The notes under the pieces: model-generated | The model's input: the letters and a program-made list of their open reading frames with translations, nothing else | Database searches by the model: none | Told to the model about the DNA's origin: nothing | Translations under genes and position numbers: made by a program | Shown: positions 19,289 through 27,252 of the stretch, piece after piece | Layout of the letters: each line of letters starts with the position of its first letter | How positions within the stretch are numbered: the stretch's first letter is position 1 | Origin: Streptomyces formicae | GTDB lineage: Bacteria; Actinomycetota; Actinomycetes; Streptomycetales; Streptomycetaceae | Direction of reading: 5' to 3' | DNA: 64,000 nucleotides | Assembly (NCBI RefSeq): GCF_022647665.1 | Contig: NZ_CP071872.1 | Coordinates: 3,410,001-3,474,000 of the forward strand

Positions 19289-20701
19289 ATGAACGTCAGA
19301 CGCGCCCGGATGCGTGCCGCCCTCGCCGCCGCCCTGGTGACCGGCGTCGGCTGCGCCACGCTCACCGCACTGCCCGCGGCGGCCGCCGGGGAGCAGGTCA
19401 AGGTCCAGTACCGGCAGAGCTCGACCGGAGGCGACCAGGCCGAGCCCTGGTTCAAGGCGGTCAACACCGGCTCCGCCTCCGTCACGCTCAACCAGGTCAA
19501 GATCCGCTACTACTTCAAGGCCGAGGCCGGCGCCTCGTACACCTTCGCCTGCTCCTGGGCGGTGAAGGGCTGCGCCAACATCACCGGCACCTTCGGGACG
19601 CTCGCCAACCCGACCGCCACCGCCGACCGGTATCTGGAGATCGGCTTCACGGCGGGCGCCGGCAGCCTCGCGCCGGGCGCCGACACCGGTGACATGCAGC
19701 TGCGCTTCTACCGCTCCAACTGGCAGTCGCTCGTCCAGAGCGACGACTACTCGTTCGGCCCGATGCAGACCGCGTACGGGGACTGGACCAAGGTCACCGC
19801 GACCGTCGGCGGCACCCTTGTCTGGGGCACGGCTCCCGCCGGCAACGACCCCGACCCCGACCCCGACCCCGATCCGACGGACCCGCCCACCGGCGGCGCC
19901 GCGCTCTTCGACGACTTCAACTACAGCTCGCACACCGACCCGGCGATCAACGCCCACGGCTGGAGCGTACGGTCCAACTCCGGCGGCCCCGGAGTGCCCG
20001 GCGCCACCTGGGCCCCCGAGAACGTCACCTTCGCCATGGAGGGGACCAACTCGGTCATGAACCTGGAGACCTCCACCGCCGGCACACCGCAGTCCACGAA
20101 GATGACCGAAGTGCTGACCCGCGCCATGAAGTTCAAGAACGGCACCTACGCGGCCCGCGTCAAGTTCTCCGACGCCCCGAAGAGCGGCGGCCCCGACGGC
20201 GACCGCCTCGTCCAGACGTTCTTCACCATCAACGACCTCACGGCGCCGATGGCGGACGACTACGCCGAGTACGACTTCGAGTACCTGCCCAACGGCGGCT
20301 GGGGCGAGCCGTCCAACATCCTCTACTCCACCTCGTGGGAGACCTACCGGCCCGACCCCTGGGAGGCCGTCAACCAGCACTCCGAGGTCCGGGCGAGCTA
20401 CGCGGGCTGGCACGACCTCGTCGTCACCATCGACAACAGCAGCATCGTCTACTACGTCGACGGGCAGGAGTTCGGCCGGCACAGCTACCTGCCGGAGCGG
20501 GCGATGTCCATCAACTTCAACCAGTGGCTGATCGACCTGGCGGGTCAGACGAGCACCACGCCGCGCGCCTACGACCAGAAGGTCGACTACGTCCTCCACG
20601 TGAAGGACCAGGTGCTCACTCCGGCGCAGGTCGCGGCCAAGGTCGCGGCCTACCGGTCGGCCGGAACGGCCTTCGAGGACACGGTGCCCGGCGGTCAGTG
20701 A
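19289..20701 (+). CDS. Secreted CBM3 plus GH16-type protein
   Basis: The 470-residue secreted protein has a signal peptide to about residue 32 (RARMRAALAAALVTGVGCATL...). A family 3 carbohydrate-binding module follows (VKVQYRQSS...WFKAVNTGSASVTLNQVKIRYYF), then a linker NDPDPDPDPDPTDPP. The C-terminal domain is concanavalin-like with EYDFEYL, the E-x-D-x-E active-site pattern of GH16. CBM3 modules bind crystalline cellulose or chitin. The exact glucan or chitosan target cannot be read. The ATG has GAGGAGAGG upstream and lies 14 bases after the hexosaminidase stop, so both are in one transcript. Confidence 0.85.
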   Translation: MNVRRARMRAALAAALVTGVGCATLTALPAAAAGEQVKVQYRQSSTGGDQAEPWFKAVNTGSASVTLNQVKIRYYFKAEAGASYTFACSWAVKGCANITGTFGTLANPTATADRYLEIGFTAGAGSLAPGADTGDMQLRFYRSNWQSLVQSDDYSFGPMQTAYGDWTKVTATVGGTLVWGTAPAGNDPDPDPDPDPTDPPTGGAALFDDFNYSSHTDPAINAHGWSVRSNSGGPGVPGATWAPENVTFAMEGTNSVMNLETSTAGTPQSTKMTEVLTRAMKFKNGTYAARVKFSDAPKSGGPDGDRLVQTFFTINDLTAPMADDYAEYDFEYLPNGGWGEPSNILYSTSWETYRPDPWEAVNQHSEVRASYAGWHDLVVTIDNSSIVYYVDGQEFGRHSYLPERAMSINFNQWLIDLAGQTSTTPRAYDQKVDYVLHVKDQVLTPAQVAAKVAAYRSAGTAFEDTVPGGQ

Positions 20702-20714
20702 CCGGGCACTGCGG

Positions 20715-20747
20715 GGGCGGGCGGGCGCGCGGTGCGCCCGCCCGCCC
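20715..20747 (+). terminator. Strong hairpin after the CBM3-GH16 gene
   Basis: GGGCGGGCGGGCGC (20715-20728) and its exact complement (20734-20747) form a perfect 14-bp all-GC stem with a 5-base loop, 13 bases after the stop codon. It separates this operon from the following binding-protein gene. Confidence 0.85.
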
Positions 20748-20773
20748 CTCTGTGCGCCGGGGTTGACCATTCG

Positions 20774-20789
20774 ATTGGTGCAGACCAAA
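20774..20789 (+). promoter_or_regulatory. DasR-like operator before the sugar-binding lipoprotein
   Basis: ATTGGTGCAGACCAAA contains the inverted repeat TTGGT-GCAG-ACCAA and keeps the TGGT...AGACCA core of the DasR response element. DasR is the GntR-family regulator of N-acetylglucosamine/chitin genes in Streptomyces. The site lies about 87 bases upstream of the start codon. Assignment to DasR rather than the local GntR pair is an inference. Confidence 0.55.
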
Positions 20790-20875
20790 ATCCAGCCAAC
20801 GCCCGTGCGAACGCTGTTCGATCCCCCCACGTCGGGTTCACCCCTCCTGCCTCTCATGACGCAAAGGTGAACTAC

Positions 20876-22123
20876 GTGAAGAACCGCATGCTGGCCTGTT
20901 CCACCGCCCTCGTCTCCACCGCGGCGCTCGGCGGATGCGCACTGCTGCCCGGCGGTCCGGGCGACCGGACCGTCACGATCTGGCTGATGCAGGACAGCGT
21001 CTCCGACGAGTTCCTCCAGACCTTCACGGAGGAGTACGAGGACGCCCACCCCGGCATCGAGCTGGAGGTGACCTTCCAGGAGTGGACGGGCATCGTCAAG
21101 AAGGTCAACGGGGCGCTGAAGAGCGACGAGGCGCCGGACGTCATCGAGGTCGGCAACACCCAGGTCGCGCAGTACGCCGAGAGCAACGCACTGCTCGACC
21201 TCACCCTGGAGTCCATGCGCGACCTGGGCAGCGACGACTGGCTGCCGGGCCTCGCGGCCCCGGGCAGCATCAACGGCTCGCAGTACGGCATCCCCTGGTA
21301 CGCGGCCAACCGCGTCGTCATCTACCACAAGGACCTCTACGCACAGGCGGGCATCGAGGAGCCCGCGAAGACCCGCGCGCAGTGGCTCGAGGACACCGAG
21401 AAGCTCAACACCGGCGGCAACCAGGGCATCTACCTCTCCGGACAGGACTGGTACACCCTCGCCGGGTTCATCTGGGACGAGGGCGGAGAGCTCGCCGTCG
21501 AGGAGGGCGGCGGCTGGGAAGGCGCCCTGCACACACCCGCGGCGATCCGCGGCATGGCGTTCTACGAGCAGCTCCAGGCTCTCGGCGACGGACCGGCCGA
21601 CGCGGACGAGCAGACACCGCCGCAGGCCGGGGTCTTCGCGAAGGGCAACGTCGCGCAGATCATCGCCACGCCGTCCGCCGCGACCGTCATCGAGGAGGAG
21701 AACCCCGCGCTCAAGGGCAAGCTCGGCTACTTCCCCGTCCCGGGCAAGACCGCCAAGAGACCCGGCGCCGTCTTCACGGGCGGCTCCGATCTCATCATCC
21801 CCGAGCGCGCACGCGAGCGCGGCGCAGCGATCGAGGTCGTCAAGGCCCTCGCAAGTGAACGCTGGCAGACCGAACTCGCCAAGGCCATGAACTACGTGCC
21901 CAACAAGACCACCCTCGCCTCGGCCATCGGGGGCGAGGAAGCCACCGCGGCCATGGCCGCGGGCGCGGCCCAGGGCCGTGCAACGCCCAACTCCCCCCAG
22001 TGGGCCGCCGTCGAGGCCGACAACCCCATCAAGGCATACATGACCGCGGTCCTCCAGGGCGGGGACCCGTCACGGGCTGCGAAGACGGCCTCCGCCCAGA
22101 TCACGGTGGCGCTCACCAGCTGA
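20876..22123 (+). CDS. ABC sugar transporter substrate-binding lipoprotein
   Basis: The 415-residue lipoprotein has the signal MKNRMLACSTALVSTAALGG C, with lipobox LGGC and Cys21 as the lipidated residue. The body has the family 1 extracellular solute-binding pattern: TIWLMQDS, APDVIEVGNTQVAQYAE, YGIPWYAANRVVIYHKDLY, FTGGSDLIIPE. GTG 20876 is preferred over GTG 20867 because AAAGGTGA then gives proper spacing. It resembles oligosaccharide-binding proteins (chitobiose or N-acetylglucosamine types). No permease or ATPase genes follow, so the partner subunits must be encoded elsewhere. Confidence 0.9.
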   Translation: MKNRMLACSTALVSTAALGGCALLPGGPGDRTVTIWLMQDSVSDEFLQTFTEEYEDAHPGIELEVTFQEWTGIVKKVNGALKSDEAPDVIEVGNTQVAQYAESNALLDLTLESMRDLGSDDWLPGLAAPGSINGSQYGIPWYAANRVVIYHKDLYAQAGIEEPAKTRAQWLEDTEKLNTGGNQGIYLSGQDWYTLAGFIWDEGGELAVEEGGGWEGALHTPAAIRGMAFYEQLQALGDGPADADEQTPPQAGVFAKGNVAQIIATPSAATVIEEENPALKGKLGYFPVPGKTAKRPGAVFTGGSDLIIPERARERGAAIEVVKALASERWQTELAKAMNYVPNKTTLASAIGGEEATAAMAAGAAQGRATPNSPQWAAVEADNPIKAYMTAVLQGGDPSRAAKTASAQITVALTS

Positions 22124-22124
22124 G

Positions 22125-22204
22125 GGCGGTGCTCACCGGCCGGCGGCGATGCTCACGGGCCGGCGGAGGCGCTCACGGGCCGGTGGAGGCGCTCACCGGC
22201 CGGT
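22125..22204 (+). repeat. 20-bp tandem repeat after the binding-protein gene
   Basis: Four 20-bp units (ggaggcgctcacgggccggt and variants) begin one base after the TGA of the lipoprotein gene, followed by a broken fifth unit. The remaining gap to 22489 is GC-rich and shows no gene and no clear promoter. Confidence 0.9.
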
Positions 22205-22489
22205 GGAGGCGCCGCTCGGCCGGAGTTTCCGACTCCACTCGCCGGACGGGCACTTTGCCGGCCTCTCCGGCGTTCGAGGTGGCGGGGGTACGAGGGCGGA
22301 GCTCCCCGCGATCCGGCTCCGGGGGCGGGCCCCCGGGGGAGCCCGGCGCGCGGGTCGCCCGGCATTCAGATGGCGCACATCCGGACTCCGCACCAGCGTC
22401 ATGTCGAATCCAGCCGGTCACGGAATTAGTTAGGGGCCGGGTCGCCGCAGGCGCGCTCCGGTGCTTCCGTCCGGCAGAGGAGAGCCGCC

Positions 22490-23281
22490 ATGCCCGCATC
22501 GCCCGCCGTCGCCCCCGCACCACTCGTCCCGGCACCACAGGTGGCCGAGGAGCCCCGCTACGTGGTCACCATCGCCCGCGACCAGGACGACGTCCGCGCC
22601 GCGCAGCGCCTGCGCCACCAGGTCTTCGCCGGAGAGATGGGCGCCCGGCTCGAGGGTCCCGAGCCGGGCCTCGACATCGACGCGTTCGACGCGTACTGCG
22701 ACCACATCCTCGTACGCCACGAGGAGACCGGCGAGGTCGTCGGCACCTACCGGGTGCTGCCGCCCGAGCGCGCGAAGGCCGCCGGTCGGCTCTACTCCGA
22801 GACCGAGTTCGACCTCGCCCGTCTCGCGCCCATCCGCGACGACCTCGTCGAGGTCGGCCGCTCCTGCGTCCACCCCGCGCACCGCAACGGCGCCGTCATC
22901 GCGCTGGTCTGGGCCGGCCTCGCCCGCTACATGACCCGCACCGGCCACACGTGGCTGGCCGGCTGCTGCTCCGTCCCGCTCGCCGACGGCGGCAGCCTCG
23001 CGGCCGCCACCTGGGACACGGTCAAGGCCAAGCACCTCGCCCCCGAGGAGTACTGGGTCACCCCGCACAAGCTCTGGACCGCCGACGGCATCGCCCGCCC
23101 CGAGGGCCGCACCGAGCTGCCCCCGCTGCTGCGCGGCTACCTCCGCCTCGGCGCCTGGGTGTGCGGCGCGCCCGCCCACGACCCCGACTTCGGCGTCGCC
23201 GACCTGTACGTGCTGCTGTCGCTGCGCCGCACCAACCCCCGCTACCTCCGCCACTTCCTCTCCCTGGCCCCGGTGAAATGA
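22490..23281 (+). CDS. olsB: OlsB-like ornithine N-acyltransferase (GNAT fold)
   Basis: OlsB transfers a 3-hydroxyacyl chain from acyl-ACP to ornithine, the first step of ornithine lipid synthesis. The 263-residue protein has the family features RLRHQVFAGEMGARL, DIDAFDAYCDHILVR, VGTYRVLPP, LVEVGRSCVHPAHRNGAVIALVW and LAGCCSVPL. The ATG is preceded by AGGAGAG. The stop overlaps the start of the acyltransferase gene that follows (ATGA), giving the standard olsB-olsA pair. Ornithine lipids are phosphate-free membrane lipids and often rise under phosphate limitation. Confidence 0.88.
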   Translation: MPASPAVAPAPLVPAPQVAEEPRYVVTIARDQDDVRAAQRLRHQVFAGEMGARLEGPEPGLDIDAFDAYCDHILVRHEETGEVVGTYRVLPPERAKAAGRLYSETEFDLARLAPIRDDLVEVGRSCVHPAHRNGAVIALVWAGLARYMTRTGHTWLAGCCSVPLADGGSLAAATWDTVKAKHLAPEEYWVTPHKLWTADGIARPEGRTELPPLLRGYLRLGAWVCGAPAHDPDFGVADLYVLLSLRRTNPRYLRHFLSLAPVK

Positions 23282-24180
23282 GCGTCTGGCTGCCCACCGC
23301 GCCCTGCACCCCGGCCGGCTGCGCCACGCCCCAGTGGCCCACGGTCGGCCGGTTCACGGCGGTCTTCCGCCTGGTCACAGGCGCAGCGGCGGTCCTCGTC
23401 GGCGTGCTCCTGGCGCCCCTGGCGATACCCCTGACCGCGGCGGGCCGCGCCGGCCTGGTCAGCCTGTGGTGCCGTACGGTGATCCGCGCTTTCGGCGTCC
23501 GGGTGCGCATCGTGGGCAGCCCGGTGAGCGCGGGCGCGGGCGGCACGCTCGTCGTCCCCAATCACATCTCGTGGCTCGACATCCCCCTCGTCGCCGCCGT
23601 ACTGCCCGGACGCATGCTCGCCAAGCGCGAGGTGCGCCAGTGGCCGGTGCTCGGACCGGTCGCCGGCTTCGGCGGGACCCTGTTCGTGGACCGCGACCGG
23701 CTGCGGGCGCTGCCCGGCGTCGTCAGGACCATGGCCGACGCGCTCAGGGCCGGCTCACGGGTGATCGTCTTCCCCGAGGGGTCCACCTGGTGCGGCCGCG
23801 AGAAGGGCCGTTTCCGCAACGCCGCCTTCCAGTCGGCGCTGGACGCGGGCGCGGCCGTACAGCCCGTGCGGATCGCCTACGGGCCCGTCGGGGCCGCCGC
23901 CTTCGTCGGTGAGGACGCACTCGCCGCCTCGCTGTGGCGGGTCGCGACGGCCGCCGGGCTGACCGCGGAGATCAGGGTCCTGCCCCCGATCCCCGCAGGC
24001 AGCCACGCCGACCGCCGCTCACTCGCCCGCGCCGCCCACCGTGCGGTGGCCGGCGACGCAGCCGCGACGTTCGCTCACACCGCCGTCGACAAGGACAGCG
24101 CGAACCTGCCCTCCCCGTCCGTCCACCACTCCGCCAACTTCAGCCCGGCGTCCGCGAGTTCGGTCCGCACCCTTTCCTGA
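23278..24180 (+). CDS. olsA: OlsA-like lyso-ornithine lipid O-acyltransferase (PlsC family)
   Basis: This protein would add the second acyl chain to lyso-ornithine lipid at the membrane. The 300-residue product has one or two N-terminal hydrophobic segments (VTGAAAVLVGVLLAPLAIPL). It also has the acyltransferase motifs NHISWLD (HX4D, His96 and Asp101), GTLFVDRDR and FPEGSTWCG. The body ends near residue 265. Residues 266-300 are encoded antisense to the end of egtD, with which the gene overlaps convergently by 106 bases. Homologues normally stop around this point, so the tail is probably a read-through extension. Confidence 0.88.
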   Translation: MSVWLPTAPCTPAGCATPQWPTVGRFTAVFRLVTGAAAVLVGVLLAPLAIPLTAAGRAGLVSLWCRTVIRAFGVRVRIVGSPVSAGAGGTLVVPNHISWLDIPLVAAVLPGRMLAKREVRQWPVLGPVAGFGGTLFVDRDRLRALPGVVRTMADALRAGSRVIVFPEGSTWCGREKGRFRNAAFQSALDAGAAVQPVRIAYGPVGAAAFVGEDALAASLWRVATAAGLTAEIRVLPPIPAGSHADRRSLARAAHRAVAGDAAATFAHTAVDKDSANLPSPSVHHSANFSPASASSVRTLS

Positions 24181-25037
24181 CGGAACTTCGCCGACACCTC
24201 CGTACGGATCTCCTCACCCGCCTCGAACGGCACCACCAGGTCCAACTCCGGGATCTTGACGGTCAGCGCCTGCCGGGCGCGCAGCCGCATCTCGATCCAC
24301 TCCTCCTCGGCGTTCCACCGCGCCACATGGACGAAGGCGTCCGGATCGAAGTCGGCGTCCAGTTCCCTGTTGATCACGGCCAGCACATTACGGTTGAACT
24401 CGGCGGTGACACCGGCCGCGTCGTCGTACGCCGCGACCAGTACCGACTCCTCCTTCACCAGGTCCGTGCCGAGCAGCAGGGCGTCCCCGGGCGCCAGCAT
24501 CGCGCGCACCGAGCGCAGGAACTCGTGCCGCTCGCCGGGCAGCAGATTGCCGATCGTGCCGCCGAGGAACGCCACCAGCCGGGGGCCGGGTGTCTCCGGC
24601 AGGGAGATGCTGCGGGTGAAGTCGGCGATCATGGCGTGGACATGGAGGTCCGGATGCTCGGCCAGCAGCGCCTCGGCGGCGCCGGCCAGGGCGCTCTCGC
24701 TCACGTCGACCGGGATGTAGCTGTGCAGCTCCGTGAGCGCTTCGAGCAGATGGCGGGTCTTCTCGGACGAACCGGATCCCAGCTCCACCAGGGTGCGGGC
24801 GCCGGTCGCGGCGGCGATCTCCGCCGAGCGGGCGAGCAGGATCTCGCGCTCGGCACGGGTCGGGTAGTACTCGGGCAGCCGGGTGATCTCCTCGAAGAGC
24901 TCACTGCCGCGGGCGTCGTAGAACCACTTGGGCGGCAGTTCCTTGGGGGTGCGGGTCAGCCCGTGGAGCACATCGGCGCGCAGCGCGGCGCCCATGGCGT
25001 CGTCGGGCAGGATGCGGGTCAGCTGGTACGGGCTCAC
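24075..25037 (-). CDS. egtD: Histidine N-alpha-methyltransferase EgtD
   Basis: EgtD trimethylates histidine with three S-adenosylmethionine to give hercynine, the precursor of ergothioneine. The 320-residue length matches. Visible motifs are PKWFYDARGSELFEEIT, LPEYYPTRAE, the SAM-binding LVELGSGSSEKTR, YIPVDVSESAL, and the C-terminal WWTDGEGRFALSL end. The GTG start overlaps the egtC stop (GTGA), so it is translationally coupled as the last gene of egtABCD. Its 3' end overlaps the convergent olsA gene. Confidence 0.97.
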   Translation of the reverse strand: MSPYQLTRILPDDAMGAALRADVLHGLTRTPKELPPKWFYDARGSELFEEITRLPEYYPTRAEREILLARSAEIAAATGARTLVELGSGSSEKTRHLLEALTELHSYIPVDVSESALAGAAEALLAEHPDLHVHAMIADFTRSISLPETPGPRLVAFLGGTIGNLLPGERHEFLRSVRAMLAPGDALLLGTDLVKEESVLVAAYDDAAGVTAEFNRNVLAVINRELDADFDPDAFVHVARWNAEEEWIEMRLRARQALTVKIPELDLVVPFEAGEEIRTEVSAKFRQERVRTELADAGLKLAEWWTDGEGRFALSLSTAV

Positions 25038-25825
25038 GCAGGCGGCTCCTTGAGCGGGGTCGGCAGGACATCGGTGCGGGTCGCCACGATCAGCGTGCGG
25101 TCGGGCACTTCGCACCAGCGGCGGTCGTCGTCGTAGGGCTCGGACGCCACGACGGCGCGGGGTTCCTGGGCCCGGTTCACCTCCGGGGCGCTCGCGTGGC
25201 CGGGCTCGGCGAGGTACCAGAGCGTGTCGCCCCAGGCGGTCGCCGCGATCGTCGCGCCGTCGGTCAGCAGCAGGTTCAGCCGGGACCCCGGGGCCGCCTC
25301 GGCGACCTCCAGCACGGTCGCGGCGAGCGCGTCGCCGAGTGCGTCGCCCTCGCGCAGCCGGTGCAGCACGAGCGCCCACACCAGCGCGGAGTCGCTCCGC
25401 GCCTCCAGCGACAGCAGCTCGGCGGCCGGGAGCGTGGCGGCCAGCGGCGCGACCGAGCCCGGCCAGCCCTTCACGGCGCCGTTGTGGCTGAACAGCCACG
25501 GCCCGGCGGCGAAGGGCGCTGCCGCCGCCTCGCCGTCCGCGCCCGCCTCCGTCGCGTCACGGACAGCGCCGAGCAGCGCCCCGCTGCGCACGACGCGGCA
25601 CAGATCGGCGAAGGACCGGTCGCCCCAGACCGGGCCCTGGCGGCGGTAGCGGCCCGGCACGGGGTCGCCGTCGGCGTACCAGCCGACGCCGAACCCGTCG
25701 GCGTTCACCGTCCCGTACCGCTGCCGGCGCGGCGCCCAGGACTGCCGCAGCAGCGCGTGCGGCGGCTGCACCAGCAGCTCACCCAGCGCCGTCTGCGGCC
25801 CGAGAAAGGCGATGTGCCGGCACAT
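25034..25825 (-). CDS. egtC: Gamma-glutamyl-hercynylcysteine sulfoxide amidohydrolase EgtC
   Basis: EgtC is a class-II glutamine-amidotransferase-like hydrolase. It removes glutamate from gamma-glutamyl-hercynylcysteine sulfoxide in ergothioneine synthesis. After cleavage of Met1 the nucleophile is Cys2 (MCRHIAFLGP). Other family segments are YGTVNADGFGVGWYADG, LFSHNGAVKGWP and SDSALVWALVL. The product has 263 residues. The ATG shares a base with the egtB stop, and the gene overlaps egtD, so the four genes form one tight operon. Confidence 0.96.
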   Translation of the reverse strand: MCRHIAFLGPQTALGELLVQPPHALLRQSWAPRRQRYGTVNADGFGVGWYADGDPVPGRYRRQGPVWGDRSFADLCRVVRSGALLGAVRDATEAGADGEAAAAPFAAGPWLFSHNGAVKGWPGSVAPLAATLPAAELLSLEARSDSALVWALVLHRLREGDALGDALAATVLEVAEAAPGSRLNLLLTDGATIAATAWGDTLWYLAEPGHASAPEVNRAQEPRAVVASEPYDDDRRWCEVPDRTLIVATRTDVLPTPLKEPPA

Positions 25826-27252
25826 CACACGTCCCTCGCGGTGCGGAACCCGGAGAAGATCTGGCGGCGCACCGGCAGGTCCCAGTTGCGGAACGTGCCA
25901 CGGCACGCCACCGGGTCCACCGCGAAGGAACCACCGCGCAGCACCTTGTGCTCCGGGCCGAAGAAGACCTCGGAGTACTCGCGGTACGGGAACGCCGCGA
26001 AGCCCGGATAGGGCAGGAAGTCGCTCGACGTCCACTCCCAGACGTCGCCGATCAGCTGCCGTACCCCCAGCGGGGACGCACCCTGCGGGTACGCCCCGGC
26101 GGGCGCGGGCCGCAGATGGCGCTGGCCCAGATTGGCGCGGTCCGGGGCCGGGTCCTCGTCGCCCCACGGATAGCGCCGCGAGCGCCCGGACACCGGGTCG
26201 TGCCGGGCGGCCTTCTCCCACTCGGCCTCCGTCGGCAGCCTCCGCCCCGCCCAGCGGGCGTACGCGTCGGCCTCGTACCAGCTGACGTGCAGGACGGGCT
26301 CGTCCTCCGGCACCGGCTCGGTCACGCCGAAGCGGCGGCGCAGCCACTGGCCGCCCTCGCGGCGCCAGAACAGCGGGGCCCCGATGCCGTGCCTGCGGAT
26401 CTGGTCCCAGCCGTCCGGGGCCCACCAGCGCTCGTCGGTGTAGCCGCCGTCCGCGATGAACGCCTGGTAGGCGGCGTTGGTGACGGGCGTGGCGTCGATG
26501 AAGTACGCCGGGAGGTGGCGGTGGTGCGCGGGCCGCTCGTTGTCGAGCGCCCAGGGCTCCGTGGAGGTGCCCATGGTGAACGGGCCCTCCGGGACCAGCA
26601 CTTCGGCGGGCAGACCGACGGTGCTGCCGCGGGGCGGCTCCGGCGCGTCGAGGGCGGCGGGGCCGCGGCGCAGCTGATGGGTGATCAGCATCGTCTCGTC
26701 GTGCTGCTGCTCGTGCTGCGCGATCATGCCGAAGGCGAACCCCGCGTCGACGAGCGGGCCGCCGTGCAGCGGGTGCCGGTCGAGGACGTCGAGGACCCTG
26801 CCACGCACGTCGGAGGCGTAGGTCCGGGACTCGGCGGGGGAGAGCAGCGGCAGCGAGGGCCGTTCGGCGCGGGGGTGCTCGAAGGCGTCGTACACGGAGT
26901 CGATCTCCGGGCGTATCGCCTCACGGCCCGCGACCGCCCGCAGCAGCCACTGCTCCTCCTGGTTGCCGATGTGGGCCAGGTCCCAGACGAGCGGCGACAT
27001 CAACGGCGAGTGCTGCGTGGTCAGTTCGTCGTCGTCGACGCAGGTGGTGAGCAGGACGGTGCGGGCGCGGGCGGTCGTCAGCGCCTCCAGGGCGCGGTGC
27101 CTGAGCACGGCGTCGGACACCCGGTTCAGGTCGGACACCCGGTTCAGGTCGGACACCTGGGTCAGGTCGGACACCTGGGTCGGGTCGGACACGTGGGACA
27201 CGTCGTCGGACACCTCGTCGGTCGCCACCTGGGAGTCGTGTGGCTTGTTCAT
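25825..27252 (-). CDS. egtB: Hercynine oxygenase EgtB
   Basis: EgtB is a non-heme iron enzyme that joins hercynine to gamma-glutamylcysteine as a sulfoxide. The N-terminal DinB-like part has the iron ligands His94 (DLAHIGNQEEQWL) and the HxxxH pair His180/His184 (HEQQHDE). The C-terminal formylglycine-generating-enzyme-type domain shows FTMGTS, LPTEAEWEKAARH and GDVWEWTSSDFLPYPGF. The product has 475 residues. Residues 21-46 are an unusual in-frame hexapeptide repeat (VSDLNR and variants) in the otherwise disordered N-terminus. The ATG overlaps the egtA stop (ATGA). Confidence 0.96.
   Translation of the reverse strand: MNKPHDSQVATDEVSDDVSHVSDPTQVSDLTQVSDLNRVSDLNRVSDAVLRHRALEALTTARARTVLLTTCVDDDELTTQHSPLMSPLVWDLAHIGNQEEQWLLRAVAGREAIRPEIDSVYDAFEHPRAERPSLPLLSPAESRTYASDVRGRVLDVLDRHPLHGGPLVDAGFAFGMIAQHEQQHDETMLITHQLRRGPAALDAPEPPRGSTVGLPAEVLVPEGPFTMGTSTEPWALDNERPAHHRHLPAYFIDATPVTNAAYQAFIADGGYTDERWWAPDGWDQIRRHGIGAPLFWRREGGQWLRRRFGVTEPVPEDEPVLHVSWYEADAYARWAGRRLPTEAEWEKAARHDPVSGRSRRYPWGDEDPAPDRANLGQRHLRPAPAGAYPQGASPLGVRQLIGDVWEWTSSDFLPYPGFAAFPYREYSEVFFGPEHKVLRGGSFAVDPVACRGTFRNWDLPVRRQIFSGFRTARDV
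27112..27183 (-). repeat. 18-bp in-frame tandem repeat in egtB
   Basis: Four 18-bp units encode VSDPTQ, VSDLTQ, VSDLNR and VSDLNR on the minus strand, with a partial fifth unit on the downstream side (toward the egtB start). Because the unit is a multiple of three, copy-number changes would keep the EgtB frame open. Confidence 0.9.
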
